Positions 7,675 through 16,934 of a stretch of DNA of 43,548 nt are shown here, in pieces. A program made the translations under genes and the position numbers. The DNA comes from Enterococcus italicus DSM 15952. Its GTDB lineage: Bacteria > Bacillota > Bacilli > Lactobacillales > Enterococcaceae. The stretch lies in NCBI RefSeq assembly GCF_000185365.1, contig NZ_GL622241.1, positions 1,744,161-1,787,708 of the forward strand. Direction: 5' to 3'. How positions within the stretch are numbered: the stretch's first letter is position 1; the number at the start of each line of letters is the position of its first letter. Below the pieces are notes generated by a model, which saw only the letters and a list, made by a program, of their open reading frames with translations, was not told where the DNA came from and did not search any database.

Positions 7675-8331
7675 TTAGTCTTCAGTTGTTTCATCAAAGG
7701 AAGGTTCGTTTGAATGTAGAAAATAAATCAGTGTTTGTAATTCATTGGTTAAGTCTACATTTTGGATTAGCACGCCTTCTGGAGCTGTGATACGCGCTGG
7801 CGTAAAGTTCAAAATCCCCTTAATCCCTGCGTCCACTAGAGTATTCACGACATCTTGAGATTTTTGCGCAGGAACAGTCAAAATCGCAATATCAATTTGT
7901 TGGATTTCGATTTGCTCTTTCATGTCGCTCATTGGGTAAACCGGTATACCATCGACAATTCTACCAACAATATCATCATTCACATCAAACGCAGCACTCA
8001 CACGGATACTATTGCTTTGATGAAATTTGTATTTCAATAAGGCACTTCCCAAATTCCCAACCCCTACTAAGGCAACGTTGGTCATTTGATCGTCATTTAA
8101 TGTTTTCGCAAAAAACTGCATCAAGTCTTGGACATCATAACCATATCCGCGCTTTCCTAACTCACCAAAGTAAGAAAAATCCCGACGAATCGTTGCGCTG
8201 TCAACTTGCACTGCTTCACTTAATTCAGTAGAAGACACTTTTTTCTTTCCTGCATTATTCAATATCCGTAAGTAACGGTAATACAAAGGCAAGCGTTTCG
8301 CTGTCGCCTTTGGAATTTGATTGTCTTTCAA
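7675..8331 (-). CDS. rex: Redox-sensing transcriptional repressor Rex
   Basis: A 218-residue protein with an N-terminal winged helix ([20 protein letters not shown], about residues 33-52) followed by KRGYGYDV, then a Rossmann fold with the NAD(H)-binding GVGNLG (90-95). Rex senses the NADH/NAD+ ratio and represses fermentation and anaerobic genes. The start is TTG, chosen because a strong GGAGGG lies 8 nt upstream and no ATG fits. The gene is divergent from the ABC-F gene to its right, an arrangement also known around rex and ydiF in Bacillus subtilis. A degenerate Rex-like box lies immediately upstream, suggesting autoregulation. Confidence 0.95.
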   Translation of the reverse strand: MKDNQIPKATAKRLPLYYRYLRILNNAGKKKVSSTELSEAVQVDSATIRRDFSYFGELGKRGYGYDVQDLMQFFAKTLNDDQMTNVALVGVGNLGSALLKYKFHQSNSIRVSAAFDVNDDIVGRIVDGIPVYPMSDMKEQIEIQQIDIAILTVPAQKSQDVVNTLVDAGIKGILNFTPARITAPEGVLIQNVDLTNELQTLIYFLHSNEPSFDETTED

Positions 8332-8345
8332 TTAAAACCCTCCAT

Positions 8346-8362
8346 TTGTGAAAACTTCACTA
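8346..8362. promoter_or_regulatory. Degenerate Rex-box-like inverted repeat
   Basis: TTGTGA-N5-TCACTA resembles the Rex operator (TTGTGA-N6-TCACAA) but has a 5-nt spacer and two changed bases in the right half. It lies just upstream of the rex ribosome binding site. Candidate autoregulatory site only. Confidence 0.3.
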
Positions 8363-8553
8363 GTACAAAATCCATCATACAAAATTCATCTTAAAAAGGC
8401 AATTTGATTGCTCAGAAACTTGCAACTTTCTAAAGAATGTTCGTCTCTCAAGTCGCGCTAATCTAGAAAATATGATAGACTAGTTTTGCGATAAATCCCT
8501 TTATTGTAGGGAAGGCTATCTGATTAGACAATATTAATTAAAGTGGGGATCAT

Positions 8554-10491
8554 ATGATTTTATTACAAGTAGCGCAAATTGCTCGTCTCTTTGGCGCAGA
8601 TGTATTGTTTCAAAATATACAAATGGAAATTGACAGCCACGCGCGGATAGGCTTAGTAGGCAGAAATGGCGCGGGAAAATCGACCTTGCTGAAAATCATC
8701 GCTGGTCTTGAAGAACCTGATCGAGGAACAATTTCAAAAAACAAACAAGCCACCCTTAGCTATTTGGCGCAAGATACTGGCTTGATTTCTGATAAGACGG
8801 TCTGGGAAGAGATGCTAGACGCCTTCTCTTCTGTTCGTAAAATGGAAGCTCGCATGCGCGAAGTCGAACTAGCCATTAGTCAAATATCACCCAGCGACTC
8901 GAACTACGCTCGGCTATTAAAAGAATACGATCAGCTACAACATGAATTTGCTGAAAAAAATGGGTATGGCTACGAAAATGAGATTCGGTCCGTCCTCCAT
9001 GGCTTTCAATTTGATGCATCCTTTTATGACAAAGCCATTGCAACGTTGTCCGGTGGTCAAAAAACTAGATTAGCTTTAGCAAAATTACTCCTACAAAAAC
9101 CAGATATCTTGATTCTTGATGAACCGACCAATCACTTAGACATCCCGACCTTGTCTTGGCTAGAGTCGTATCTGCAAGGATATAGTGGCGCCCTTTTGAT
9201 TGTCTCGCATGACCGCTATTTTCTAGATAAAGTGGTCAATGAAGTCTATGAAATCAGTCGTCACAAAATGCGTCACTATAAGGGAAATTATAGCCGCTAT
9301 TTAACGATGAAAGCCGAACAACTGACTAGCGAGATGAAGGCATATGAAAAGCAACAAGACCAAATAGCCAAACTTGAAGATTTCGTCGCACGTAATCTCG
9401 TACGTGCCTCTACTACTAAACGGGCCCAAAGCCGTCGCAAACAATTAGAAAAAATGGATCGCCTAGACCGTCCTCAAGGCGATGAAAAATCTGCTCATTT
9501 TTTATTTGCTATCGAAAAGCCCTCTGGTAATATCGTCTTACAAGTCGAAGATGGCGCCATTGGCTACGATGCCCAGCATGTATTGGCGGAGCCCATTCAA
9601 CTTGATATCCGTAAAACGGAAGCTGTCGCACTAGTCGGACCAAACGGAATTGGGAAATCAACTCTTCTGAAATCCATTATCCATCAGTTGCCGTTCATCA
9701 GAGGAAAAGAACAACTAGGGACCAATGTAACGATTGGCTACTATGATCAAGGACAAGCAGACTTGCATTCTAATAAGACTATCTTGCAAGAACTATGGGA
9801 CGAACATCCAACCACACCAGAAGTAGAAATTCGTAATGTCTTAGGCGGATTCTTATTTTCTGGTCAAGATGTAGAAAAAACAATTCCTCTACTAAGTGGT
9901 GGTGAGAAAGCTCGGGTCGCCTTGGCGAAGCTAGCGATGAACCAAGAGAATTTTTTAATTTTGGATGAACCGACCAATCACCTAGATATCGATAACAAAG
10001 AAGTCCTCGAAAATGCCTTGATTGATTATGAGGGTACACTATTATTTGTTTCCCATGACCGATACTTCATTAATCGGGTCGCGACCAAAGTCGTGGAGCT
10101 TTCTGAAAATGGGACCAGAGTGTATCTAGGAGACTATGATTACTACTTAGAAAAGAAACAAGAAGAACGAGAATTGCAGGCTTTGTTGCAAGACGAGCAA
10201 GAAGAAGAGGTCAATCCTTCAGCAGGCAAGCAGTCGTTTCAATTGTCAAAAGAGCAGCAAAAACAACTTCGCCAAGCGCGCCGCAAAGTAGAGCAAATTG
10301 AAAACCAATTAGCAAAATTAGAGGATGACATCGCCAATTACCAGACTCAAATGGCCGATCCAGACATCCTCGATGATCATGTGCAGCTCCAAAAGCTAAA
10401 TCAGCAATTAGAAGAAGCCCAAGAAGCACAAATGACCCTGCTAGAGGAATGGGAACAAGAGAGTCTGATATTAGAATCATTAGAAGAATAA
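8554..10491 (+). CDS. ABC-F family ATPase (YdiF-like)
   Basis: A 645-residue soluble protein with two ABC domains and no TM segment. Domain 1 has Walker A GRNGAGKST (36-44), signature LSGGQKTRLALAK and Walker B ILILDEPTNHLD; domain 2 has GPNGIGKST, LSGGEKARVALAK and LILDEPTNHLD. A linker of about 80 residues (YEKQQDQIAKLEDFV onward) joins them, and a C-terminal coiled coil rich in Glu/Gln follows. ABC-F proteins act on the ribosome E site in translation or, in some, antibiotic protection. Length and the position divergent from rex fit YdiF; I see no reason to call it a resistance protein. A MATE efflux gene follows in the same direction. Confidence 0.93.
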   Translation: MILLQVAQIARLFGADVLFQNIQMEIDSHARIGLVGRNGAGKSTLLKIIAGLEEPDRGTISKNKQATLSYLAQDTGLISDKTVWEEMLDAFSSVRKMEARMREVELAISQISPSDSNYARLLKEYDQLQHEFAEKNGYGYENEIRSVLHGFQFDASFYDKAIATLSGGQKTRLALAKLLLQKPDILILDEPTNHLDIPTLSWLESYLQGYSGALLIVSHDRYFLDKVVNEVYEISRHKMRHYKGNYSRYLTMKAEQLTSEMKAYEKQQDQIAKLEDFVARNLVRASTTKRAQSRRKQLEKMDRLDRPQGDEKSAHFLFAIEKPSGNIVLQVEDGAIGYDAQHVLAEPIQLDIRKTEAVALVGPNGIGKSTLLKSIIHQLPFIRGKEQLGTNVTIGYYDQGQADLHSNKTILQELWDEHPTTPEVEIRNVLGGFLFSGQDVEKTIPLLSGGEKARVALAKLAMNQENFLILDEPTNHLDIDNKEVLENALIDYEGTLLFVSHDRYFINRVATKVVELSENGTRVYLGDYDYYLEKKQEERELQALLQDEQEEEVNPSAGKQSFQLSKEQQKQLRQARRKVEQIENQLAKLEDDIANYQTQMADPDILDDHVQLQKLNQQLEEAQEAQMTLLEEWEQESLILESLEE

Positions 10492-10498
10492 TCAAAAC

Positions 10499-10533
10499 AA
10501 TAGACTTGATAACAACTTGTTGACTGGTCTATT
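10499..10533 (+). terminator. Hairpin between the ABC-F and MATE genes
   Basis: AATAGAC (10499-10505) pairs with GTCTATT (10527-10533) around an inner ACAA-C-TTGT, followed by a short T-rich stretch, 20 nt before the MATE start codon. It may reduce readthrough between the two genes or act as an attenuator. The T tract is weak. Confidence 0.4.
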
Positions 10534-10553
10534 CTCTTGAGAACGGAGTAATT

Positions 10554-11939
10554 ATGAAGCGATTCATTGGAACCAAACAGTTTTACCGCACCTTATTAAC
10601 TATCGCCATTCCCGTGATGATTCAAAATGCCATCACGAACTTTGTCGGTTTATTAGATAATTTGATGGTCGGACAATTAGGAACAGCTGAAATGTCGGGC
10701 GTAGCCATCGTCAATCAGCTCATTTTCGTCTTTAATTTAAGTATTTTTGGCATAGTCTCTGCCGGTAGTATCTTCGGTACACAATTTTATGGCAAGCGTG
10801 ATTATCACGGAATGCGCGATGCCTTTCGCTTTAAAGTAATCGGCAATGCCATAATTTGCCTCATTGCTATGCTAGGCCTGTATACGTTTCGAGACTTTTT
10901 TATTTCTTTATACTTACACGGTAGCCCACGTTCACAGGAACTAGCCGTGGCACTAAAATCAGCCGAAGAATTTTTATTGATTCTCCTATTTAGCTTGCCA
11001 TTTTTTGCCTGTTCACAAGCCTATGCTAGCTCCTTACGTGAGATGGGCAAGACGACAGTACCGATGTTTGCCAGTAGCATCGCTGTTGTAACCAATACCT
11101 TATTGAACTTTTTATTGATTTTCGGCTTGATGGGCTTTCCACGATTGGGTGTAGTAGGAGCGGGTATTTCCACATTAATTGCACGAATCATTGAATGTGC
11201 CATCACTGTCTTTTGGGTACACAAGCATGCAGCAACGACTCCATTTGTTCTCCATGCCTATCGTGAGTTTCACATTCCAAAGCAATTAATCAAAAATATT
11301 TTAAAAAAAGGATCGCCTCTGATGGCCAATGAAATTCTTTGGGCAATCGGACAAACACTTATCATGCAAGCTTACTCTGTGCGTGGTCTTTCCGTCATCG
11401 CATCCTTAAATATTTCATCAACTGTTTCAAATTTATTTAATATTGTTTATGTTGCATTAGGCAGCGCAGTGGCTGTAATGGTCGGGCAATTACTTGGAGC
11501 CAATCAAGCTGAGCAAGCCAAAGATACTGCTCGCAAGCTACTATTCTTTTCAGTTGTGAGCTGCCTAGTTATCGGCTTACTGATGTTTGTCATTGCCCCC
11601 TTCTTTCCAGAAATTTATCATACGGACCAGACCGTCAAGCGCTTAGCTAGCCAATTTATCGCCATCGCCGCACTGTGCATGCCGATGTACGCATTTAATC
11701 ATGCAAGTTACTTTATACTTCGCTCTGGCGGCCAAACTTTTTTGACCTTTTTATTCGATAGTGTCTTTACTTGCTTCATCGTGCTCCCACTAGCCGTCCT
11801 TTTAAGTACTCATACTGCACTGTCCATTGTCCTAGTCTATCTCTTCTGCCAACTGGTAGAACTACTAAAAAGTGGCATTGGCTATCAGTTAATAAAATCA
11901 GGCAAGTGGATTCAAACAATTGTCCATGAAAATAATTAA
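10554..11939 (+). CDS. MATE family efflux transporter
   Basis: A 461-residue protein with about 12 TM segments arranged as two similar halves, starting with the conserved IPVMIQNAITNFVGLLDNLMVGQLG and, in the second half, PLMANEILWAIGQTLIMQAYS. This is the MATE/MatE family of cation-coupled multidrug exporters (NorM/DinF-like). Its ATG has an AACGGAG ribosome binding site. It lies 62 nt after the ABC-F gene in the same direction, with a hairpin between, so the two may be partly co-transcribed. The substrate is unknown. To its right begins a tract of decayed mobile sequences. Confidence 0.92.
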   Translation: MKRFIGTKQFYRTLLTIAIPVMIQNAITNFVGLLDNLMVGQLGTAEMSGVAIVNQLIFVFNLSIFGIVSAGSIFGTQFYGKRDYHGMRDAFRFKVIGNAIICLIAMLGLYTFRDFFISLYLHGSPRSQELAVALKSAEEFLLILLFSLPFFACSQAYASSLREMGKTTVPMFASSIAVVTNTLLNFLLIFGLMGFPRLGVVGAGISTLIARIIECAITVFWVHKHAATTPFVLHAYREFHIPKQLIKNILKKGSPLMANEILWAIGQTLIMQAYSVRGLSVIASLNISSTVSNLFNIVYVALGSAVAVMVGQLLGANQAEQAKDTARKLLFFSVVSCLVIGLLMFVIAPFFPEIYHTDQTVKRLASQFIAIAALCMPMYAFNHASYFILRSGGQTFLTFLFDSVFTCFIVLPLAVLLSTHTALSIVLVYLFCQLVELLKSGIGYQLIKSGKWIQTIVHENN

Positions 11940-12051
11940 CGTATGACTAACAATGCATTCTTATAAAAAACTAGCACACTTCATGATAATGAACCGCTCC
12001 GGGCAAGTAGTTAGGAAAAAATTGTTAGAATTTCACTCGAACTGGCCTTGC

Positions 12052-12076
12052 GAGGAGAGAAAGTCCCTCTCTCCTC
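12052..12076 (+). terminator. Hairpin downstream of the MATE gene
   Basis: GAGGAGAG (12052-12059) pairs perfectly with CTCTCCTC (12069-12076). The T tract after it is poor (TTACAGG). It is about 110 nt beyond the MATE stop, next to an IS fragment, so it may be a MATE terminator or part of the IS end. Confidence 0.45.
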
Positions 12077-12096
12077 TTACAGGTTAATAAAAAGAC

Positions 12097-12327
12097 TTAA
12101 GCGACTGCCTTGCTTCTGATTTCCATCGGAGTGAGTCCGTCGTGTTTTATTGTGATTCGTGTGTGATTGTAGAAGTGAATATAGTCTTCCACGGCTGTGA
12201 CCAAAGCTTCTCTAGTCAGTTATTCAGGTAGTAACGCTCTATTTTTAAAGTGCCCCAGAAGCTTTCGATTGGCTGGTTATCTAGACATTTCGAAACTCGT
12301 GACATACTTGCGATAAATTTGTACGTA
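12097..12327 (-). pseudogene. IS3-family transposase (OrfB) C-terminal remnant
   Basis: Read on the minus strand, the fragment gives TYKFIASMSRVSKCLDNQPIESFWGTLK, split here as TYKFIASMSRVS and KCLDNQPIESFWGTLK. This is the region of the last catalytic glutamate of the DDE domain in IS3-type integrases. After a one-base frameshift near 12218-12224 it continues EALVTAVEDYIHFYN and ITIKHDGLTPMEIR to a stop at 12097. Only about 75 codons of the roughly 280 expected remain; the 5' part, orfA and the right end are gone. It is the clearest piece of a small graveyard between the MATE gene and potD. Confidence 0.85.
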
Positions 12328-12357
12328 TCTCTCAATACTTTGTAGGGCAAAATTTTA

Positions 12358-12440
12358 TTGCATTACTTAAATGAAAGTATTTGCATTTTATAAAAAAAGA
12401 ATAAAACGAAGAAAAGTGAACGCGATCACAAGTAATGCAA
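12358..12440. repeat. 83-bp AT-rich segment bounded by an 11-bp inverted repeat
   Basis: TTGCATTACTT (12358-12368) and AAGTAATGCAA (12430-12440) are perfect inverted copies around 61 nt of AT-rich sequence, between the IS fragment and an orphan reading frame. It could be a short palindromic remnant or the ends of a small non-autonomous element. Confidence 0.4.
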
Positions 12441-12774
12441 GGACTTTGCTGGAAAAAACCTATGTTAGAATTCATAAAAAAATCTCAATATGTAACTCCT
12501 ATTTTTTCGACTCAAAGCTTTGGAACGTTTAATAAACAAGTAATGAGAAAATCTCATAGTATAAATAAGTGGAAAAAACGCACAAGAAATTGGCAAGGTA
12601 AAAAAAATTCGAATAAATTCGGTATTTTTAGGACAAAGTATACAAGAATTAGAAAAAATTATAGACTTTTGCTATGAAAATAATGTTGAAAAATATTCTT
12701 TAGCATATAAATACGATACCAATGCTGATTGGAATACTTTATTAATATTTAGTGCAACAATGGAGGGAATTTAG
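12435..12774 (+). pseudogene. Unidentified broken reading frame
   Basis: An open frame from ATG 12435 (MQGLCWKKPMLEFIKKSQY) runs to about 12600. After a shift at the A8 run 12600-12607 a second, more protein-like frame continues NSVFLGQSIQELEKIIDFC and NVEKYSLAYKYDTNADWN, ending at TAG 12774. There is no good ribosome binding site. I do not recognise either part and they may be two unrelated scraps. Its position between an IS3 relic and a resolvase relic suggests imported DNA. Confidence 0.35.
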
Positions 12775-12786
12775 GTTTGACATTTG

Positions 12787-12985
12787 TCAATTGATGCAAT
12801 CTAATTCAGTAACAACAATATCCTCTTCACGAATATACTTCAGCGTATCTTGCAATTGTAGACGTTCCATGGACTTCAGCACTTATTTAGCAGTAAAAAC
12901 CTTAAAAATACCCTCTGATGCTTTCAGCTGTCTATCTATATTTGTATCTTTACTGATAACAATTGCACAACTTAGTTGGCATTCG
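12787..12985 (-). pseudogene. Serine resolvase/invertase N-terminal domain remnant
   Basis: On the minus strand one continuous frame reads AIVISKDTNIDRQLKAS, GIFKVFTAK, a stop (TAA at 12883-12885), then KSMERLQLQDTLKYIREED and VVTELDCIN before a stop at 12787. This order (NIDRQL, then R-x-QLQ-x-x-L-x-YIREED, then VTELDR) is that of the small serine recombinases of transposon resolvases. The N-terminal serine region and the C-terminal HTH are lost. No function can remain. It indicates that a Tn3-like or plasmid-borne element was once here. Confidence 0.75.
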
Positions 12986-13007
12986 ATGAACACTAATATA
13001 ATACTAC

Positions 13008-13041
13008 ATACCAAAAGCGGCTAAAGAGCCGCTTTTGGTAT
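13008..13041. terminator. Strong hairpin, terminator of potABCD
   Basis: A perfect 15-bp stem (13008-13022 and 13027-13041, core AAAAGCGGCT / AGCCGCTTTT) with a 4-nt loop. It is about 80 nt downstream of the potD stop. U-rich tracts lie inside the 3' arm rather than after it. It probably works in both directions, shielding potABCD from the graveyard on its left. Confidence 0.75.
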
Positions 13042-13123
13042 GTTATTGGAAAACTCAAGATAAAAAGGATGCTTTTTTCTTACTAGGTAGTTGATAAATT
13101 CGCACTCTTCCTGAGTTTTATAG

Positions 13124-14197
13124 CTATTTTCTGTACATCTTCAATTCTAAAAATAAATCATTGTAAATACCTAGATATTTTGAACCTAGGTCACGATAGA
13201 CTTCCATTTTAGCCATCATTTCTTTGGTAGGATAGAATTGCTTATCTTCAACAACTTCTTTGGGCATTAATTTCATAGCCGCTTCATTTGGTGTTGAATA
13301 GCCAATGTACTCTGCATTTTGTGCCGCATTTTTTGGCTCTAACATGAAATTAATAAACGCATAAGCGCCCTCTTGATTTTTGGATGTTTTTGGAATCACA
13401 ATATTGTCTGACCAAAGATTGGTGCCTTCTTTTGGAATCACGTAATGAAGATGACTATTTTCATACATCATATCCGCTGCTTCACCAGAAAATGTGACCG
13501 CGACTGCACTCTCTTCATTTTCCATATACATTTTGATTTCATCTGCCACAATGGCTTTCACGTTTGGAGTGAGTGTCCGAAGTTTGGCGACTGCTTGATT
13601 TAATTGGTCCATATTTTTACTATTGACCGAATAACCTAAACTATTAAGCCCCAACCCAATAATTTCGCGTGCACCATCAATTAACATGATATTGTCTTTT
13701 AATTCTGGACGCCACAAGTCATTCCATGAAGTCATATCTTCGGCATTCACAAATTTGTCATTGTAGACAATACCTAGAGTTCCCCAAAAATAGGGAATCG
13801 AGTATTGATTACCTGGATCAAAATCTAAATTTAAGAAGGAATCACCAATATTCGATAACCCTTTGATTTTACTATGGTCTAGGGGAATCAACAAGTTAGC
13901 TTTGATCATTTTTTGAATCATGTATTCACTCGGAATGGCTATATCATACGCCGTTCCGCCTTGTTGAATCTTTGTATACATGGCTTCATTGGAATCAAAT
14001 GTTTCATAGTTTACTTTATAACCTGATTCTTTTTCAAACTTTTTAATTAAAGCTGGATCAATATAGTCGCCCCAGTTGTAAATATTGACGACTTTCGCAC
14101 CCGCCATACCTGTCGACTTTTCTAATTGGTGTGCACCAAACATCAGGACAAGGATGACGCATACAATTCCGATAATAAGTGAAGTAATTTTTTTCAT
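13124..14197 (-). CDS. potD: Spermidine/putrescine ABC transporter, substrate-binding protein
   Basis: A 357-residue polyamine-binding protein. It has one hydrophobic N-terminal segment (SLIIGIVCVILVLMFGA) with no clear lipobox, so it is probably anchored by an uncleaved helix, as in pneumococcal PotD. Family hallmarks are VVNIYNWGDYIDPALI, YETFDSNEAMYTKIQ, YDIAIPSEYMI, IPYFWGTLGIVYND and GYSTPNEAA. It captures spermidine or putrescine for PotBC/PotA. Its start overlaps the potC stop by 4 nt, and it is the last gene of potABCD. Confidence 0.96.
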   Translation of the reverse strand: MKKITSLIIGIVCVILVLMFGAHQLEKSTGMAGAKVVNIYNWGDYIDPALIKKFEKESGYKVNYETFDSNEAMYTKIQQGGTAYDIAIPSEYMIQKMIKANLLIPLDHSKIKGLSNIGDSFLNLDFDPGNQYSIPYFWGTLGIVYNDKFVNAEDMTSWNDLWRPELKDNIMLIDGAREIIGLGLNSLGYSVNSKNMDQLNQAVAKLRTLTPNVKAIVADEIKMYMENEESAVAVTFSGEAADMMYENSHLHYVIPKEGTNLWSDNIVIPKTSKNQEGAYAFINFMLEPKNAAQNAEYIGYSTPNEAAMKLMPKEVVEDKQFYPTKEMMAKMEVYRDLGSKYLGIYNDLFLELKMYRK

Positions 14198-15027
14198 CGT
14201 AAAGGAGCCACCTCCACATCACGTTTGCGTGAGCGTTTGGACGTGTCATCTTTACTAATGAAGTAATAGCCGACAACAAGAACCATCGAAAATAAGAAGA
14301 CTAACGTGCTTAATGCATTGATTTCCAAACTGATTCCTTGGCGGGCCCGTGAATAGATTTCGACTGAGAGTGTTGAGAAGCCATTACCGGTAACAAAAAA
14401 TGTCACAGCAAAGTCATCTAATGAATACGTAAAAGCCATAAAATAGCCGGCGATAATACCCGGTGACAAAAATGGCAAAACAATATTTTTAATGACTTGT
14501 AAATTATTCGCTCCTAAATCTCTTGCCGCATCAATCATCGAGTCATTCATTTCTTGTAGTTTTGGCATCACCATTAATACCACGATTGGAATACTAAAAG
14601 CGATATGCGAAAGCAAGACGCTAAAGAACCCAAGACTAAAACCACGAATCACCGCGCCTACCATCGTAAAGAAAATCAAGAAACTCGCACCGATAATAAC
14701 ATCTGGTGAGACTAATAAGATATTGTTTAGCCCTAAAAGAAGTGCTCGACTTTTTCGCTTGGGCGTATAGTAAATGGCCATCGCCCCGAACGTGCCAATC
14801 AAAGTGGCCAATAAAGAAGAAAGAAATGCCAACATAAATGTATCCAAGACAATAATCAATAAGCGCGTATCCTCAAAGACAGACAAATAATTGTCCCAGG
14901 TAAAGCCTGTAAAGCGATTCATTGTTCCACCATCATTAAAAGAATAAAAAATCAAATAAAAGATAGGTGCATACAATAATGCAAAGACGAGCACGAGATA
15001 CACATACGACCATTTTATTTTTTTCAT
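14194..15027 (-). CDS. potC: Spermidine/putrescine ABC transporter permease PotC
   Basis: A 277-residue inner-membrane permease with six TM segments and the EAA loop AARDLGANNLQVIKNIVLPFLSPG (A-R-D-LGA ... LP...PG), which contacts the PotA ATPase. Order and length match PotC. Four bases overlap potB and four overlap potD, so translation is coupled. The ATG is preceded by AAAGGAGGAG. Confidence 0.95.
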   Translation of the reverse strand: MKKIKWSYVYLVLVFALLYAPIFYLIFYSFNDGGTMNRFTGFTWDNYLSVFEDTRLLIIVLDTFMLAFLSSLLATLIGTFGAMAIYYTPKRKSRALLLGLNNILLVSPDVIIGASFLIFFTMVGAVIRGFSLGFFSVLLSHIAFSIPIVVLMVMPKLQEMNDSMIDAARDLGANNLQVIKNIVLPFLSPGIIAGYFMAFTYSLDDFAVTFFVTGNGFSTLSVEIYSRARQGISLEINALSTLVFLFSMVLVVGYYFISKDDTSKRSRKRDVEVAPLR

Positions 15028-15833
15028 TTTCTTACTCCTCCTTTGCGAGATTCACCCGTAAAGAACATTACGATAAACATCGCAATGATTAGCACCACGC
15101 CAATGGTTGAACCCATGCCCCAGTTTTGAGTGACTAAGAAATGTTGCTCAATCGCAGTACCTAGTGTAATCACGCGATTTCCACCAATCAAACGAGTCAG
15201 CATAAATAGTGAAAGCGAAGGAATAAACACCGCTTGCACACCGCTTTTCACACCGTTCAATGACAGTGGAAAAACAACGCGTCGAAATGTTTCAAATGAA
15301 TTGGCACCCAAATCACGACTGGCGCTAATCAATGAAGGATTTAACTCCTCCAATGCATTAAAGATTGGCATGATCATAAACGGCAACTCGATATACGTAG
15401 CAACGACTAAAAAACTAAAATCGGTAAACAATATTTGCTTTGGCCCAATGCCAAAGATGCTTAAGAAATTATTGACGCTGCCATGAATGCCAAAAATACC
15501 GATAAAGGCATAGGCTTTTAACAACAGATTGACCCAGGTTGGTAAAATAATTAGCAATAGCCACAAATTTTTATGCTTTAGCTTCGATAAAAAATAGGCA
15601 GTTGGGTAGCTAATAGCCAGTGTAATCATCGTAATCAAAAACGCATACCAGACAGAATTAACTGTCATGGTCAGGTATTTTCCTGAAGCAAAATACGTGG
15701 CATAGTTGGTCAAGGATACTTGACCGGCCATATTAAAGAATGACTGATAGACAATCAACAAGACTGGGGCAATCACAAACAAAAGTAACCAAACAAAATA
15801 CGGGACGGCATACACGCGACGAATTTTTTTCAT
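15024..15833 (-). CDS. potB: Spermidine/putrescine ABC transporter permease PotB
   Basis: A 269-residue permease with six TM segments and the EAA loop ASRDLGANSFETFRRVVFPLS. It forms the channel with PotC. Its start lies 15 nt after the potA stop, with a GGGGGGAAAG ribosome binding site. Highly basic C-terminus (GESRKGGVRK) on the cytoplasmic side. Confidence 0.95.
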   Translation of the reverse strand: MKKIRRVYAVPYFVWLLLFVIAPVLLIVYQSFFNMAGQVSLTNYATYFASGKYLTMTVNSVWYAFLITMITLAISYPTAYFLSKLKHKNLWLLLIILPTWVNLLLKAYAFIGIFGIHGSVNNFLSIFGIGPKQILFTDFSFLVVATYIELPFMIMPIFNALEELNPSLISASRDLGANSFETFRRVVFPLSLNGVKSGVQAVFIPSLSLFMLTRLIGGNRVITLGTAIEQHFLVTQNWGMGSTIGVVLIIAMFIVMFFTGESRKGGVRK

Positions 15834-15848
15834 TTCTTTCCCCCCGCC

Positions 15849-16934
15849 CTATTCTTCATAACTTTCAAGTCGTGCATCAAACTCTTCTTCCGACTCATTA
15901 AAACGCATAACATGAATGTCTTCTGGTTCGAAAGCTAGCCCAATTTGGCTACCTTCGACCGCTTTACGTGTCGAGTGAACCATCCATTCATTTTCTTGCT
16001 CATCGTAGCAAATGATTTCATAATGTACGCCTCTGAATAGCTGCGTATCCACTCTAACAACTAATTTTCCCTTATCAACTGTGGTTAAACTCAAGTCTTC
16101 CGGCCGAATAACTACTTCGACTGGTTCATTGGTCCGCATACCACCATCGACACATTCGAACCGCTTGCCGACAAATTCGACCACATTGTCTTCAATCATT
16201 GTCCCATTGACAATATTGGATTCTCCGACAAAGTCAGCAACAAAATGATTAATTGGTTCATCGTAAATATCCACTGGTGTCCCACTTTGAACGATCTTTC
16301 CTTTATTGATGACGAAAATCTCGTCGCTCATCGCTAACGCTTCTTCTTGATCGTGGGTCACAAAGATAAACGTAATACCTAGTCGTTGTTGTAATTCTCT
16401 TAACTCATATTGCATATCTGTACGGAGCTTTAAGTCTAATGCTGACAATGGTTCATCTAACAAAAGAACTTTCGGCTCGTTAATAATTGCGCGTGCAATG
16501 GCGACCCGCTGACGCTGCCCACCAGACATCTCGCTGATTTCTCGCGACTCATATCCTCCGAGTTGGACGAGACGAAGCGCCTGTTTCACCTTTTGCTCGA
16601 TTTCTTTTTTGGGAACTTTTTTGATTTTGAGACCAAAAGCCACATTATCAAAGACATTCATATGTGGAAACAAAGCATAATCTTGAAAAACCGTATTTAC
16701 TTGGCGTTGATTCGCAGGCACATCATTGATTCGCTTTCCTTCAAAGAAAACATCTCCTTCCGTTGCCTCAGAAAACCCGGCGATAATACGCAGAATCGTC
16801 GTTTTGCCACAACCTGACGGACCAAGAAGCGTATAAAACTTTCCTTCTTCTAGCTCGAAGCTAACTTTCTTTAGAACATCCTCGTCGTCGTAGCGTTTGA
16901 CCACATCGTTAAACGAAATGATTGGTTTTCCCAT
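15849..16934 (-). CDS. potA: Spermidine/putrescine ABC transporter ATPase PotA
   Basis: A 361-residue ATPase: Walker A GPSGCGKT (38-45), signature [14 protein letters not shown], Walker [14 protein letters not shown]-loop [14 protein letters not shown], then a C-terminal TOBE domain (RPEDLSLTT, then [10 protein letters not shown]). The ATG at 16934 was chosen because AAGGAGG lies 7 nt upstream; the frame stays open 48 codons further without a ribosome site. It energises uptake of polyamines through PotBCD and heads the operon. A small palindrome (CTTCAA-N7-TTGAAG, 16973-16991) lies upstream and could be an operator. In many streptococci murB directly precedes potA; here murB is 3.3 kb away. 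Confidence 0.95.
   Translation of the reverse strand: MGKPIISFNDVVKRYDDEDVLKKVSFELEEGKFYTLLGPSGCGKTTILRIIAGFSEATEGDVFFEGKRINDVPANQRQVNTVFQDYALFPHMNVFDNVAFGLKIKKVPKKEIEQKVKQALRLVQLGGYESREISEMSGGQRQRVAIARAIINEPKVLLLDEPLSALDLKLRTDMQYELRELQQRLGITFIFVTHDQEEALAMSDEIFVINKGKIVQSGTPVDIYDEPINHFVADFVGESNIVNGTMIEDNVVEFVGKRFECVDGGMRTNEPVEVVIRPEDLSLTTVDKGKLVVRVDTQLFRGVHYEIICYDEQENEWMVHSTRKAVEGSQIGLAFEPEDIHVMRFNESEEEFDARLESYEE

Noticed and set aside
8554-10491. Calling the ABC-F protein an antibiotic-resistance factor
   Set aside because: Its layout and position beside rex fit the housekeeping YdiF group; no drug-responsive leader peptide was seen.
10211-10495. 94-codon minus-strand open frame under the end of the ABC-F gene
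   Set aside because: Hydrophobic-looking shadow of the coiled-coil coding sequence; no ribosome binding site.
12752-13024. 90-codon plus-strand open frame
   Set aside because: The opposite strand encodes the resolvase remnant; the plus frame has no family features or ribosome site.
13012-13123. Leftward open frame after potD reading EECEFINYLVRKKHPFYLEF and ending KAAL
   Set aside because: It has no start codon or ribosome binding site, overlaps the end of potD and runs into the terminator stem; probably chance.
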